Assembly: GCA_030537155.1 (NCBI GenBank)
Contig: JAUNOH010000008.1
Span: 1-64,000 of the forward strand
Reading direction: 5' to 3'
DNA: 64,000 nt
Origin: Bacillota bacterium
GTDB lineage: Bacteria > Bacillota_I > Bacilli_A > RFN20 > CAG-826
In this document: positions 51,009-60,822 of the stretch, piece after piece
Position numbering within the stretch: position 1 is the stretch's first letter
Layout of the letters: every line of letters starts with the position of its first letter
The notes under the pieces: model-generated
What the model saw: only the letters and a program-made list of their open reading frames with translations
The model's database searches: none
Told to the model about the DNA's origin: nothing
Made by a program: the position numbers and the translations under genes

Positions 51009-51794
51009 TTAGCCCAGGAAGGCCTTAACAATTTCTTTGGCCCAGCCAAAGATAAACGGCACGTTTTCATCCAATAGGGTTTTGACGTTGGAGGCTTCGC
51101 CCGAATTTAAGGAGCCGACTTTTTCAAATAGGCTCCCGCTGGCGGCGCTCCTCCCGATGGCGATCAAGGCGCTGGATTCATCCCCATAGGCGAAATAATA
51201 GCCGATGGCTTTGGCGCCTATCGAAAAACTTCCGATGGAGAGGGCGCCGATGGATAAGATTCCGAGGGAAATCGCGCCGATGGCAATGATACCCACCGCT
51301 ATCGAGCCAAGCGATAATAGCAATCCCAGGGAAATGACACCCAAAGCCAGCAAGCCTATCGAAAATAACCCGATCGAGAAAAGCCCGAGGGAGAATAAGC
51401 CAATCGAAATAAAGCCTCTGGAAGCCAGGCCGATGGCGATGATGCCTTTGGCCACTCTCCCATAGCCGATGTTGATGTGATATAAGGGCAATCCGAATAT
51501 GGTTTTGGCGCTCTTCTTCTCGTAGTAAAAGCTTTGGAGGTTGATGGTGAGGGAATTAGCTTGGGTTTTAGATGGTTCGTATGGCTTAGGGTCCTCGACC
51601 TCATCCTTCATCAGATAGTCGAGCGAACAATCATAGAGCTTGGCGAGCCTGATGAGCTTATCGGTCTCCGGATAGGCCAGATCGCTCTCCCATTTGCTGA
51701 TCGATTGCCTCGAGACTTCCAAGATGGTGGCTAGCTGCTCTTGGGTGTAGTTATTCTCTTTTCTTAACTTCGCCAGTTTTTCGCCGATGCTCAT
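51009..51794 (-). CDS. XRE regulator with Gly/Ile/Ser repeat tail
   Basis: This 261-residue protein joins an XRE helix-turn-helix (about 4-60: KLRKENNYTQEQLATIL, SRQSISKWES) to a repeat region (about 115-220) with a five-residue period of the form S-I-G-L-F / S-L-G-x-x. The hydrophobic repeat suggests a stacked beta structure or membrane association. It may be a regulator whose C-terminus senses an envelope state. The ATG at 51792-51794 follows AAGAGGGAAAA. Confidence 0.8.
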   Translation of the reverse strand: MSIGEKLAKLRKENNYTQEQLATILEVSRQSISKWESDLAYPETDKLIRLAKLYDCSLDYLMKDEVEDPKPYEPSKTQANSLTINLQSFYYEKKSAKTIFGLPLYHINIGYGRVAKGIIAIGLASRGFISIGLFSLGLFSIGLFSIGLLALGVISLGLLLSLGSIAVGIIAIGAISLGILSIGALSIGSFSIGAKAIGYYFAYGDESSALIAIGRSAASGSLFEKVGSLNSGEASNVKTLLDENVPFIFGWAKEIVKAFLG

Positions 51795-52007
51795 GTGTTT
51801 TCCCTCTTTCGCCTTTATCTTATTTCCGGGGCCCATGGGGAAACCACCAATTTACGATTTCTTTTTGTAAAGTTCAGGTTGCGTTTAGGGCAAAAGCGGG
51901 CCTCAAATATGCAATTACGTTAGAAACGAAGACATTTAATGCCTATTCCTTTTATGGAAGCCTTTCGACCCAATATACTTAAGTCAGCATCGAAAGAAAG
52001 GAAGGCA

Positions 52008-52190
52008 ATGCATATGTGCAAATGGGAATACAAAAGCGTCCTCGTGACCGCCATGACGGCCAAAAAGCTATCGTCCGTTTTAGAGGAAAAATCCAACGAA
52101 CTCGGCAAGGAAGGCTATGAATTAGCCTGCTTTGACGGGGTTGAGGCCGGAACCATCATCGCCGTCTTCAAAAAGCCGATCGAAGAATAG
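52008..52190 (+). CDS. DUF4177-like small protein
   Basis: This 60-residue protein has CKWEYKSVLV, then a helix with LEEKSNELGKEGYELACFDG, and a final strand TIIAVFKKPI. The pattern of W-E-Y-K and N-xLGxxGWEL-like residues fits the DUF4177 family. The ATG follows GAAAGGAAGG. Function is unknown. Confidence 0.78.
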   Translation: MHMCKWEYKSVLVTAMTAKKLSSVLEEKSNELGKEGYELACFDGVEAGTIIAVFKKPIEE

Positions 52191-52202
52191 CTTTGATTTT
52201 TG

Positions 52203-52787
52203 CTAGGAAGGCCTAAATTCCATCGCGTAAAGGAAGCAACCGGATTTCGTTGCTTTTTTTGCCGCCAGCTTCATGCCGCAGGCCTCGTACTTTTTCATCT
52301 TCGTTTCGGTATCCGTATCGAGCACACAGGGGATTTTGCCGGACTCGGCTTCCGCAAAAGGCGTGGCCAAGATCTTTCTTAAATAACCTTTTCCCTGGTA
52401 TTCCGGGAAAACAACCACCATGGAAACAAGGACATAATCCTTCTCTTTTTTATAGATCTTTTCATAGAGGTTATCGGCGTTTTTCGCCAGTTTGATAAGA
52501 CTTTTAAAGCGGATTTCCCTGAGCATCCTAAACACCATTCTTAGCAGAGGCTTAAGACGCATTTTGTCTTTTTTATGCCAATATGCGAGCAAGCCTTCCA
52601 TCCTCTCGCCGGTGGCATATAGAAGACCAGCCCGATAATAGCATTCGGTCATGATCTCTAAGGCTTTGACGGCGTCATCTTTTGGCAAGATCATCGCTAT
52701 GCCGTCTCCTTCCGAGCAAAAAGCCTCCCCGACCCGTCGGCCAAGTTCCTTCAATCGCTCATCCGAAAGGCCTTCAAGCTTGATCAC
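52203..52787 (-). CDS. GNAT-like acetyltransferase
   Basis: This 194-residue protein has VLVSMVVVFPEYQGKGYLRKILATPFAEAES, the acetyl-CoA-binding V/Q-x-x-G-x-G segment, and a C-terminal FLYAMEFRP strand. The substrate is unknown. It lies 6 bases downstream of the broken ABC gene on the same strand and may be the last gene of that operon. Confidence 0.82.
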   Translation of the reverse strand: MIKLEGLSDERLKELGRRVGEAFCSEGDGIAMILPKDDAVKALEIMTECYYRAGLLYATGERMEGLLAYWHKKDKMRLKPLLRMVFRMLREIRFKSLIKLAKNADNLYEKIYKKEKDYVLVSMVVVFPEYQGKGYLRKILATPFAEAESGKIPCVLDTDTETKMKKYEACGMKLAAKKATKSGCFLYAMEFRPS

Positions 52788-52793
52788 GATTTC

Positions 52794-54535
52794 TCACTCC
52801 CCGGCGGAGATTTTCCAAGAGGCCGCTTCCTGGCGACGGGAAACGAAGTTCTTGTAGATGCCCTCCTGCCCCAACAGCTCTTCGTGCTTGCCCTTCTGGG
52901 CGATGCGGCCATCGTTTATGACGACGATTTGATCCGCGTGGGCAACGGTGTTGAGGCGATGGGCGATCATGATGACCGTCTTATTCTCCGTCAGGGCATC
53001 GAAGGCGGCGATCAGTTTCCCCTCATTTTCGGGATCGACGTTGGCCGTCGCCTCGTCGAGGATGATGATGGGCGCGTCTTTAAGGATGGCCCTGGCTATA
53101 GAGATCCTTTGCTTTTCCCCGCCGGAGAGGGTCGCCCCAGCTTCCCCGATGAGGGTGTCGTAACCGTTAGGCAAGTTCATGATGAAGTCATGGCAACACG
53201 CTTTCTTCGCCGCTTCCACCACCTCTTCGTGGCTCGCCTCGGGGGAGCCGAACTTGATATTGTTTTCGATCGTGTCGGCGAAAAGGTAGACGTTTTGGAA
53301 GACGACGCTGATCTGGGACATCAGGCTCTCGAGGGTGTAATCCCTGACATCCTTCCCGCCGATGGATATCGCCCCCTCATCAACATCCCAGAAACGGGCC
53401 ACCAGCATCGCTAAGGTGGTTTTGCCCGCCCCCGAGGGGCCGACGAAGGCGGTCATGGTCTTCTCCTTCATCTCGAGGCTCACGTTCCTCAAGACTTCAT
53501 TTTGGCCATAGGAGAAGGCGATTCGGTCGACTTTTATGCCGTGGTTGGCGGGAAGATACTCCGCCCCATTTTCATCCATAACTGGCAGTTCGTTGATTTT
53601 CTCGGCCTCCTCGATGGAACTGGAGACCACGCGGAGCAAGGTAAGTCCGGCCCCGGTCTGCTCGATATCGGCGAAAATCTGGAAGGAGACGATAATCAGC
53701 ATCAGGGCACTGGCCATCCCTATCCACCCATTTAGATATAGCAAAACGGATACCAGGAGGATCGATGCCTTGAAGAAACCGAGGATGACGCTTTGAAGCA
53801 TCTCATAGGGGATGAATAGCTTTTCCAGGGCCAGATTGCTGTCCCTATTATCGTCGATCGCCTTTTTCAGCGCCTCGTCGCCCTTGCCGGTCAGATTATA
53901 CGATTTGATGACGCTCATGCCCTGCAGGCTTTCGAGGACCTTCGATACCAAGACGGCCTGGTTTTTCTGCCTTTTTGGGGAAAGGGTTCTTGTTTTCCTC
54001 TCCATAAGCGAGGTGACAAATAGGTAAACAGCATCCCCAGCAACGCTATCAGGGCGACCCGGAGGTCGAGGAAGGGGAGGCAACAGAGGAAGACTATCGA
54101 ATTGATGAGGCCCGATAGAATCGTAACCAGCACGACCGCGCCTTGATTCTCCACCACATCGAGGACCGTGGTGGCGATTCCGGTGACGTTGTTCAGGTTG
54201 CCTTCGTTGAAGTAGCCCATCGGGACTTTCTTTAGCCTCTCCGCGATCTCCAGCCTCTTATAGGCGCTCATGAAATAGCCGGCGTGGACCGAAAACAAAT
54301 CGGCCGCCATCTTCAATAAGGCGCTCCCTATGATGCTCACACCCAAAAGGATCAGCGCCGTCCAGACCGGCTGCATGCTCTCATCGCCTTTTTCAAAGGC
54401 CAAGACCACGAAGTAGATGGCCGATATCTGCATCATCGAAAATATTGATTTGAATAAGGAGGCGATGATGGCCCCGACGATTTTGGACTTCTCCTTCCCG
54501 GAGAATTTGATGATTTTCTTGATAGCCTCGAACAT
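52794..54535 (-). pseudogene. ABC exporter half-transporter, frameshifted
   Basis: Translation from 54535 gives an intact membrane domain up to LIALLGMLFTYL, then shifts frame. The rest of the protein (FVTSLMERKTRTLSPKRQKNQAVLV onward, Walker A GPSGAGKTT, LSGGEKQR, Walker B IIILDEATANVD) continues in another frame to 52794. Adding one T to the TTT at 54018-54020 (minus strand) rejoins the frames and gives about 580 residues. The total length of 1742 nt fits a single missing base. It is the second gene of a TetR-associated exporter pair. Confidence 0.88.
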
Positions 54536-54546
54536 TAGTTGGCACC

Positions 54547-56277
54547 TCATTCGCCGATGTGGGCGGCCCACATCTCCCTATACAATTCGCTTTGTTTCAA
54601 TAACTCCTGGTGGGTCCCCTCGCCTTCAATGGTGCCTTTATTCACCAAGACGATTTTGTCGGCGTTCACGATGGTCGACAGTTTATGGGCGATGACGATG
54701 ACGGTCTTATCTTTGATGAGCTTGGCGATAGCCCGCTGAATGAGGGATTCATTCTCGGGATCGATATAGGCCGTCGCCTAGTCAAGAATCACGATGGGGG
54801 CATCCTTCAACATGGCCCTGGCAATCGAAAGCCTCTGACGTTCCCCACCGGAGAGATGGCTCCCTCCCCTGCCCACCGGGGTGTCATACCCGGCGGGGAG
54901 GGCCTTTATGCAGTCATGACAGCCCGATAGTTTGGCGACCTCAATCACTTCCTCATCGCCGGCACTCGTCCGGCCCATCCGGATGTTATTCATGACCGTA
55001 TCGTCGAAAAGCCAGGTGTCTTGGGCCACGTAGGCGATTTGATCGTAAAGCTGTTCCAGCGGGATGGACTTCAGGTCTTTCCCATCCAGGGTGATGGAGC
55101 CATTCTCCACATCCCAGAAGCCGGCGATCAGCTTGGCGATCGTCGATTTGCCGCTTCCCGATGGGCCGACTAAGGCGGTCAAGCTCTTTTGGGGAATGTT
55201 CAGGCATACTCTATGGAGGACCTCATCCCCTGCATGATAGGAATATGTCACCTCGTTAAGGGCGATGTCGTGGGTTTTGATGTCGACTCTCTCCAAGGCG
55301 TGCTCCTGCTCCTTCCCGGAGAGAAGCTCATCGATGGTGGCGATCGTCGTGGCCATTTTCGCCGAGTCGTCCGTGAAGTTAACCGCCGCCAAAATAGGCC
55401 CCACGATGCACATGGAAAGCATGATGCAAGTCAAGAAGGCCTCCGCGGAGATGGTTCCGGAGACATACATCCACCACCCGATTGGGAGGATTGTTATCAA
55501 TGTGCAGGGGGCTATCGTCCGGCACATCGAATTGGAAAACTCCGTCTTCTTCATCCAGCCGAAGTAGAAGGCGGCGTTGGCCATCACCTTGTCCTTGAAC
55601 TTCTGATAGGACGATTTGCCTTGGTTATAGGCCTTGATCACCTCGATGCCGTGGATGTATTCGACGATGCTGGAATTCATTTCCTGGGTGATTTCGACGG
55701 ATTTTTTATAATCGGCCCCATAGCTTTTCATGATCAGCAGGAAGAAGAACATACCCACCGGAATCGAGACGAGGCATAAAAGGCCCAATCGCCAGTCGAC
55801 CACCATCATGTAAACCCAGACGGCGAGGGCGCCGATGATGTTGGAGGTGAGCTCGGGGATCATATGGGCGATCGGCCTCTCCATGGCCTCGATCTCATCG
55901 ACGATGATTTGCTTCATTTTCCCGCTTGAGGTGTCGATGATGGTTCCCAAAGGCATCCGGGGGAGCTTGGAGAATATCTCTTTTCTGGTTTCAGCCAATA
56001 TTGAGAAGGCAGCCTTATGGCTGACGCCAAGCCCCAACGAATACAAGACACCCTTCAAGGCAAATCCCGTCAGGGCCAATCCCACGAGGAGAAGATAGTA
56101 ATTAATCTCATTATTTCCCGAGATGATCCCGGAGATGATTTTGGCGGCGGCGACATAGGGGAGCACTCCTGCCAATATCCCGAAAAGGGCGTAGACGATG
56201 GAGAGCAGGAGGCGGCCGTGCTCCTTTTTGGATATCTGCCATATCCTCGCCATTGGATTTGCTTTCTTTTCTTTCAT
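54547..56277 (-). pseudogene. ABC exporter half-transporter, nonsense mutation
   Basis: The frame encodes six helices, Walker A GPSGSGKST, signature LSGGERQR and Walker B APIVILD, then a TAG at 54778-54780 exactly where the catalytic Glu codon should be. Beyond it the same frame continues with ATAYIDPENESL, then VIVIAHKLSTIV, to a normal stop at 54547 (576 codons). A single G-to-T change would explain GAG to TAG. TAG is used as a normal stop elsewhere in the window, so recoding is unlikely. Confidence 0.9.
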
Positions 56278-56395
56278 CTCTAACCTCCTGTTGGTTGTTT
56301 TTTTGAATTCGATGAATCGATATTTTAGTTAGTAGTAACTAACTTCAACCCTGTAAAAATCGCCTTCGACCATTTCCACGGGGAAGGCGTTAAAA

Positions 56396-57007
56396 CTAAT
56401 AACCGAAGAACTCTTTCCAAGCCTTGGAAAAGAATCTATCGAGGGTGTCGGCATAATGGAGGGCCTGCTCTCGGTTAAAACCGTGCCTGACGCTTTCGAA
56501 AACCGCATTAGCGTTAGCCGTGGCCAGAAGGTGGAATTCGTGTTCGTCGAAATCGTTGATTTTCACGCCGGTGGCCTTAAGCGTCCCCATGAATGATTTG
56601 GTGATTTTCTCTTCCAAAAGGGCGATATCGTGGATGAAATTCTCATATTTCGTCCCCTGGGATTTGCAGACTAGGAGCTTGAAGGCATCCAGGTTCTCAT
56701 AGATATAGTTGGTGGCAAAGCTGGCCTCATGGTTGCTTTCTAACAAACTCAAATCCCCTGCCCCAGCGAACTCCTTCATCTCCCCTTCTTCTTGTTTGAA
56801 GAGGGAAAGAAGACCCTGATAGGCGGGTTCCACTAAGGTCGAGAACATCTCCTCCTTGCTGGCGAAATGTTTATAGAGGCCGGCGACGCTCATGCCGGCT
56901 TCGTTGGCGATGCGTCGCATCGAGGCTTCGTTAAAGCCATAGGATAAAAATTCCTTTTGAGCAGCTTTGACGATCTTTTCGTGACTGGCCGTTTTATCGA
57001 TTGGCAT
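56396..57007 (-). CDS. TetR-family regulator
   Basis: This 203-residue protein has a TetR DNA-binding domain (about 4-52: HEKIVKAAQKEFLSYGFNEASMRRIANEAGMSVAGLYKHFASKEEMF) and a helical ligand domain. The ATG at 57005-57007 sits 7 nt after AAAGGAG. It lies upstream of the exporter operon on the same strand and probably regulated it. The inverted motif GAACA..TGTTC near 57025-57040 could be its operator. Confidence 0.9.
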   Translation of the reverse strand: MPIDKTASHEKIVKAAQKEFLSYGFNEASMRRIANEAGMSVAGLYKHFASKEEMFSTLVEPAYQGLLSLFKQEEGEMKEFAGAGDLSLLESNHEASFATNYIYENLDAFKLLVCKSQGTKYENFIHDIALLEEKITKSFMGTLKATGVKINDFDEHEFHLLATANANAVFESVRHGFNREQALHYADTLDRFFSKAWKEFFGY

Positions 57008-57094
57008 CCCCAAACTCCTTTAAGCGAACACTGTTCTCTCTTAATTTAAGTGAACATCGTTCGCTCACCTTCGTCAACCATTTCCTCAACCCTT

Positions 57095-57130
57095 AGAAAA
57101 AATCCTGACCTACGCCATATCAGGATTCGT
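57095..57130 (-). terminator. Terminator of the acetyltransferase gene
   Basis: The AATCCTGA/TCAGGATT stem is followed on the minus strand by TTTTTTCT. The same stem recurs at 62122-62148. Confidence 0.75.
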
Positions 57131-57206
57131 TGAGCAAAATTGGTTACTTTGTTTTGTGGTTTTGGTGTACAAAATATGAATTTTGATGGCAGTATTTCGT
57201 CGTCGT

Positions 57207-57671
57207 TCAAATACGATTTTCCATAATGAGGCAAGGGTTATCCCCGCCCCACACCTCCGTGGTGGTTTTTACTGGTTCAAAGCCCATTGCCACATAGAAT
57301 TTCCGTGTCTGTTCGTACGGTTCGTAATTGGCCTCCTCAGCCAGGGTTTTTACTTTGACATAATCACAGCCGTGATTTTTCAAATAAGTTTCGGCTTCTT
57401 GGAAAAGCAGTTTTCCAATTCCCTTACGGCGATGAGTTGGTTTAACGCCCATCACGATTATCTCACCAGTATGTAAGTGATGAATTTCAAAAGAAATAAA
57501 GCCGATTACTTCAGCATTTTTACTAAATGCAAAGAAAGCCTGGTGTTTGCTTTCCTCGGCGTAGCGTTCCACTGCCCTAGGATCGGCAAACCACTCGGGA
57601 AGGGCTGACAAAATATGTTTGGTGATTAAGTATTTAAGATTTTCGTCCCTTATTTCTTCAATCATAGTCAT
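57207..57671 (-). CDS. GNAT-family acetyltransferase
   Basis: This 154-residue protein has VMGVKPTHRRKGIGKLLFQEAETYL, the canonical R/Q-x-x-G-x-G acetyl-CoA loop, and TRKFYVAMGFEPV. The substrate is unknown; aminoglycoside- or peptide-acetylating relatives share this layout. Two nearby ATGs (57669-57671, 57663-57665) are both possible starts. Codon use is AT-richer than in the 20-50 kb genes. Confidence 0.9.
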   Translation of the reverse strand: MTMIEEIRDENLKYLITKHILSALPEWFADPRAVERYAEESKHQAFFAFSKNAEVIGFISFEIHHLHTGEIIVMGVKPTHRRKGIGKLLFQEAETYLKNHGCDYVKVKTLAEEANYEPYEQTRKFYVAMGFEPVKTTTEVWGGDNPCLIMENRI

Positions 57672-57736
57672 CTCGTTTCCCGGTATTTTCTGTTTTTAAT
57701 TTGCGAAACTTGCTAAGCCATAATGAACGCCGATTT

Positions 57737-58414
57737 TCAACGACGATTGAGCACTTTCACCTCGTCGATGACCGTTTTGACGTGATTTAAATCCTTTAAA
57801 GCAAACACCCTATAGACTTTTCTAGGGGTCTTGATAATCAGTCTTCCCGGTGCCGTGTTCAAAATCATTATTATTCTTAGTTCGCTTATCTCCTCAAAAG
57901 GGATTTCAGTGTAACCTTTAAGGGTTTTTACCCGAATACCGAAGTCATTATATTCGACCTGAAGTCTCCCCAAAGGCAGGACGCAAAATAAAATCATTGC
58001 GATCCAGAGTAGGCAGACAATGCCGATAATGACGTTATAGATAACTAAGAACCATAGCCCGACGTCGGACTCTAAATCTAATCCCACGCTCGTGAAGGCC
58101 GACACGAGGTTGAATGTCAGCATAATGCCAAAGCTGATGAGAAAGGCCACAAAATAAAACATCGCATAGAGGTAATTTCTAAAGCCGATAGGCTTAAATT
58201 CCTCACTTCTTTCCTGCTTGCCGACTTCCAATAAATCGTTGAGGCTCACTCCGAATTCGTTGGAGATCAGGCGCAGCGCTTCCAAAGACGGATAACCCAC
58301 TCCCCTCTCCCATTTGGAGATGGCCTGTCTGGTGACGGAGATTCTCTCCGCCATTTCGTCTTGGGTAAGGTTTTTGTCCTCCCTGATTTTCTTAATTTTC
58401 TCGCTTAGATCCAT
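57737..58414 (-). CDS. XRE regulator with two TM helices and a PH-like domain
   Basis: This 225-residue protein has an XRE domain (about 4-58: REDKNLTQDEMAERISVTRQAISKWERG), two hydrophobic helices (about 85-110 and 125-150) and a C-terminal beta-rich domain (LQVEYNDFGIRV, YTEIPFEEISELRI, GRLIIKTPRKVYRV) like bacterial PH domains. It would be a membrane-bound regulator. Such proteins often control a nearby gene; the only neighbour here is a truncated PPOX remnant. Confidence 0.8.
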   Translation of the reverse strand: MDLSEKIKKIREDKNLTQDEMAERISVTRQAISKWERGVGYPSLEALRLISNEFGVSLNDLLEVGKQERSEEFKPIGFRNYLYAMFYFVAFLISFGIMLTFNLVSAFTSVGLDLESDVGLWFLVIYNVIIGIVCLLWIAMILFCVLPLGRLQVEYNDFGIRVKTLKGYTEIPFEEISELRIIMILNTAPGRLIIKTPRKVYRVFALKDLNHVKTVIDEVKVLNRR

Positions 58415-58463
58415 GAGTCGGTTTATTCTTTCGCCTACATATTATGTTCCGGAATCAGAAATA

Positions 58464-58565
58464 TCACGCAACGGGGCGTTTCTTTGGCGGCTTTTCTCCC
58501 TCGAGGGTCGCAACATAAAACACGCCGATCGCTTTTAATGTTTCTACGATTTTATTCATAAGCAT
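58464..58565 (-). pseudogene. Truncated PPOX-family flavoprotein remnant
   Basis: A 33-codon frame with a GAGGAGA ribosome site begins MLMNKIVETLKAIGVFYVAT, then LEGEKPPKKRPVA and a TGA. This matches the N-terminus of pyridoxamine-5'-phosphate-oxidase-like proteins; the remaining 100 or so residues are absent. It is the 5' stub of a gene lost by deletion or point mutation plus decay. The rest of 58566-58723 holds nothing recognisable. Confidence 0.6.
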
Positions 58566-58723
58566 TCTCCCGTCTCCTCGTTTCGAGGTATATGCCAATG
58601 TTAACTTTCAAAACATTTAAAGGGAGCAAGCACTTTCAAGTAACCATGCCAAAAGAAAACCAGGCCGAAGTATTTATTCGTCCACGGCCGTTGAACCCGT
58701 TAGGAAATTTCGTCTAAATGCTT

Positions 58724-59461
58724 TTATACCAGCTTATAGCCACCATCGACGTCGATGATGGCCCCGTCGATGTATTCGGCATCCTCACTAGCAAGGAATA
58801 GCGCGGTCTTCGCCACTTCTTCGGGGCGACCAAACCTTCCCTTGCTGATGCGTCCGAGAATATATTCGTTTAATCCTTCGGGGTTGGAATCGGTCATATC
58901 CGTATGCATCCAACCCGGGCAGATGCAATTTGCGTTGACATAAGGGGCATAGGCCAAAGACATGTTCTTAGTCAGGTTTATGATGGCCGCCTTCGCCGCA
59001 TCATATTCCATCGACTCGGCGTTATAAGTCTTAGTCGCATCTATGCTTGAGATATTGATGATCCTTCCGAATTTGCGCTCCATCATTTTCGGAGCCAATA
59101 GCTTCGCCAGATAAAACGGCGCATATAGATGAACCCTCATCATTTCGTCGAACCCTTCGATGGTTTTATCTTTGACATCGCCGTATAAAGCGTATCCGGC
59201 ATTGTTGACAAGAACGTCGACGGAATCAAAGTTTTCAAAAGCTTTTGTTACCAAAGCTTCGATGGCTTCTTTTTTACGGAGATCAGCTTTTAAGGCAATC
59301 GCCTTGACTCCGAAAGCTTCGCATTGCTTTTTTGTTTCTAAAGCCTTCTCGTCCTCTTTCGCATAGACGATGATGACGTTATAGCCAGCTTTGGCGAACT
59401 CGATGGCTTCTGCTTTTCCCATCCCACGGCTGGCGCCTGTGATCATTGCGGTTCTACTCAT
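58724..59461 (-). CDS. Short-chain dehydrogenase/reductase
   Basis: This 245-residue classical SDR has TGASRGMG (about 7-14), NNAGYALYG, NISSIDATKTYNAESMEYDAAKAA with the Ser-Tyr-Lys triad, and INLT. The C-terminus GAIIDVDGGYKLV is standard. The substrate is not clear. The ATG at 59459-59461 follows AAGGAGAAA. It starts one base after the MarR-like gene stop and is part of that operon. Confidence 0.9.
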   Translation of the reverse strand: MSRTAMITGASRGMGKAEAIEFAKAGYNVIIVYAKEDEKALETKKQCEAFGVKAIALKADLRKKEAIEALVTKAFENFDSVDVLVNNAGYALYGDVKDKTIEGFDEMMRVHLYAPFYLAKLLAPKMMERKFGRIINISSIDATKTYNAESMEYDAAKAAIINLTKNMSLAYAPYVNANCICPGWMHTDMTDSNPEGLNEYILGRISKGRFGRPEEVAKTALFLASEDAEYIDGAIIDVDGGYKLV

Positions 59462-59462
59462 T

Positions 59463-59909
59463 TTATTTTTCTCCTTCTCGCTTATTGAATGCCTCAATCA
59501 ATTCTTCCTTATAACGGTTCACGCATAAAAATGCGGTCTCTATGTCTTTTGTTTTTATTTTTCGGGCCGTCTTTTCTTCTATTTCCCATAAAGGCAAAAG
59601 GATATTTTCGGCATATCCCTTCCCTTCTCCGGTCAAATTGATGTGTTTTTCTTTTTTATTCGAGGCCTCGGTTTCTAAATAAAGGTAACCTTGGTCGGCC
59701 ATTTTTTTGAGGGAGCTATTAAGCGTCGTAAAGCTAATGCCGGTTTTCTGGACAATCTGCTTTTGGCTGATGCCGGGATTTTTCAATAGGATTCCCAATA
59801 TGCAAAGCTCGTTTTTGCCGATTCCGTATTTTTTTGTCCAAAGGCAATAAACATTATCCAGGCTCACCATGGCTTCATGAAGGGTGTTCAACAATTCGAA
59901 ATTGTCCAT
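59463..59909 (-). CDS. MarR-like winged-helix regulator
   Basis: This 148-residue regulator has a MarR-type domain: YGIGKNELCILGILLKNPGISQKQIVQKTGISFTTLNSSLKKMADQGYLYLETEASNKKEKHINLTGEG. It leads the operon with the SDR and probably controls it from the sites at 59916-59951. Confidence 0.88.
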   Translation of the reverse strand: MDNFELLNTLHEAMVSLDNVYCLWTKKYGIGKNELCILGILLKNPGISQKQIVQKTGISFTTLNSSLKKMADQGYLYLETEASNKKEKHINLTGEGKGYAENILLPLWEIEEKTARKIKTKDIETAFLCVNRYKEELIEAFNKREGEK

Positions 59910-59915
59910 AAGATA

Positions 59916-59951
59916 CTCCGATTTCGTAATAAGTATATTCCGATTTCGGAG
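59916..59951 (-). promoter_or_regulatory. Paired operator sites of the MarR-SDR operon
   Basis: Two copies of a CGAAATCGGA-type element (59916-59928 and 59938-59951) lie 22 bp apart just before the marR-like start. The second is nearly a full CTCCGA/TCGGAG palindrome. They are candidate binding sites for the regulator. Confidence 0.55.
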
Positions 59952-60162
59952 TTTATCTATAACTACTTTAAACCTTTCTTATGTTGTGATTCTGCTATCG
60001 CTACTGATGTGAGCAAATATGGTCAGACTGCTTTGAAGGACTCGCCAAATTAATAAGAACAAAGGAAAACAAGCCAAGTCATGAGTTTTCAATAAAATAG
60101 TGCTCATGCCATTCGCCTTGAAAAATTATTACGGCGAGAAAACGCGTTATAAAAGAAGACCG

Positions 60163-60822
60163 TCAGGAAACTTCAAGCCCGCTAACGGCCTCGAAATGAT
60201 ATTTGGCGATGCCTAAATCCAGCCCTGTATAGAAGCCCATTCCCTTTTTAAGATAGACTTTTCCATCGTCTTCCAAAGTAAAGAAGAACTTTTGCTGATT
60301 GATGGCTGTAGGAGCCAGCAAAGCAGCCTTCACCCCCAAAAGGAAACTCTCAGGCATTCCTTCTTGATAATTAGAGACCTGATCGACACTTTTTGATTTA
60401 TGAGGGAAACCGCTATTCTCACCATATCCGAAGCAGATGAGGCAACGGAGCGACTCGCCCTTCTTGATCCTGGCTTGGCTTTTCCCATGGGTCATGGCGA
60501 CCCAGCATGAGTTCATGCCCAATTCCTGGATCTTCAAAACGATCTCTTCGCCATAGTAGCCTAAATCCTCATCCAGGGTTTTGCTTTTCTTCCCTACCAA
60601 GGCAATGTAGTTATTCACCCCTTTGAACTTCCCATAATGAGCCATGAATGAGTCAAAGCACTTCGGCTCATCGAAGAATATCTGGATGGATAATCCGGTC
60701 TTTTCGTTTATCTGCTTGATTAGGGAAATAAGGATTTCTCTTTTCTCTTCCTCTATTTGATCAGGCTTATAGCTTCTTACGCTGTGCCTGGATTCCATAA
60801 GCTCCGATAGTTCGGTTTTCAT
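60163..60822 (-). CDS. Nitroreductase-family protein
   Basis: This 219-residue protein has the nitroreductase opening MESRHSVRSYKPDQI and a central NYIALVGKKS, then YYGEEIVLKIQELGMNSCWVAM, LRCLICFGYGE, and LLAPTAINQQKFFFTLED, all typical of FMN-dependent nitroreductases. It would reduce nitro or quinone compounds with NAD(P)H. The ATG follows AAGGAGT and overlaps the lactonase-like remnant by 4 bases. Confidence 0.9.
   Translation of the reverse strand: MKTELSELMESRHSVRSYKPDQIEEEKREILISLIKQINEKTGLSIQIFFDEPKCFDSFMAHYGKFKGVNNYIALVGKKSKTLDEDLGYYGEEIVLKIQELGMNSCWVAMTHGKSQARIKKGESLRCLICFGYGENSGFPHKSKSVDQVSNYQEGMPESFLLGVKAALLAPTAINQQKFFFTLEDDGKVYLKKGMGFYTGLDLGIAKYHFEAVSGLEVS

Noticed and set aside
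54778-54780. TAG in the ABC exporter as a recoded sense codon
   Set aside because: TAG ends pepT, csn2 and the DUF4177-like gene here, and the partner gene is also broken, so a nonsense mutation is simpler.
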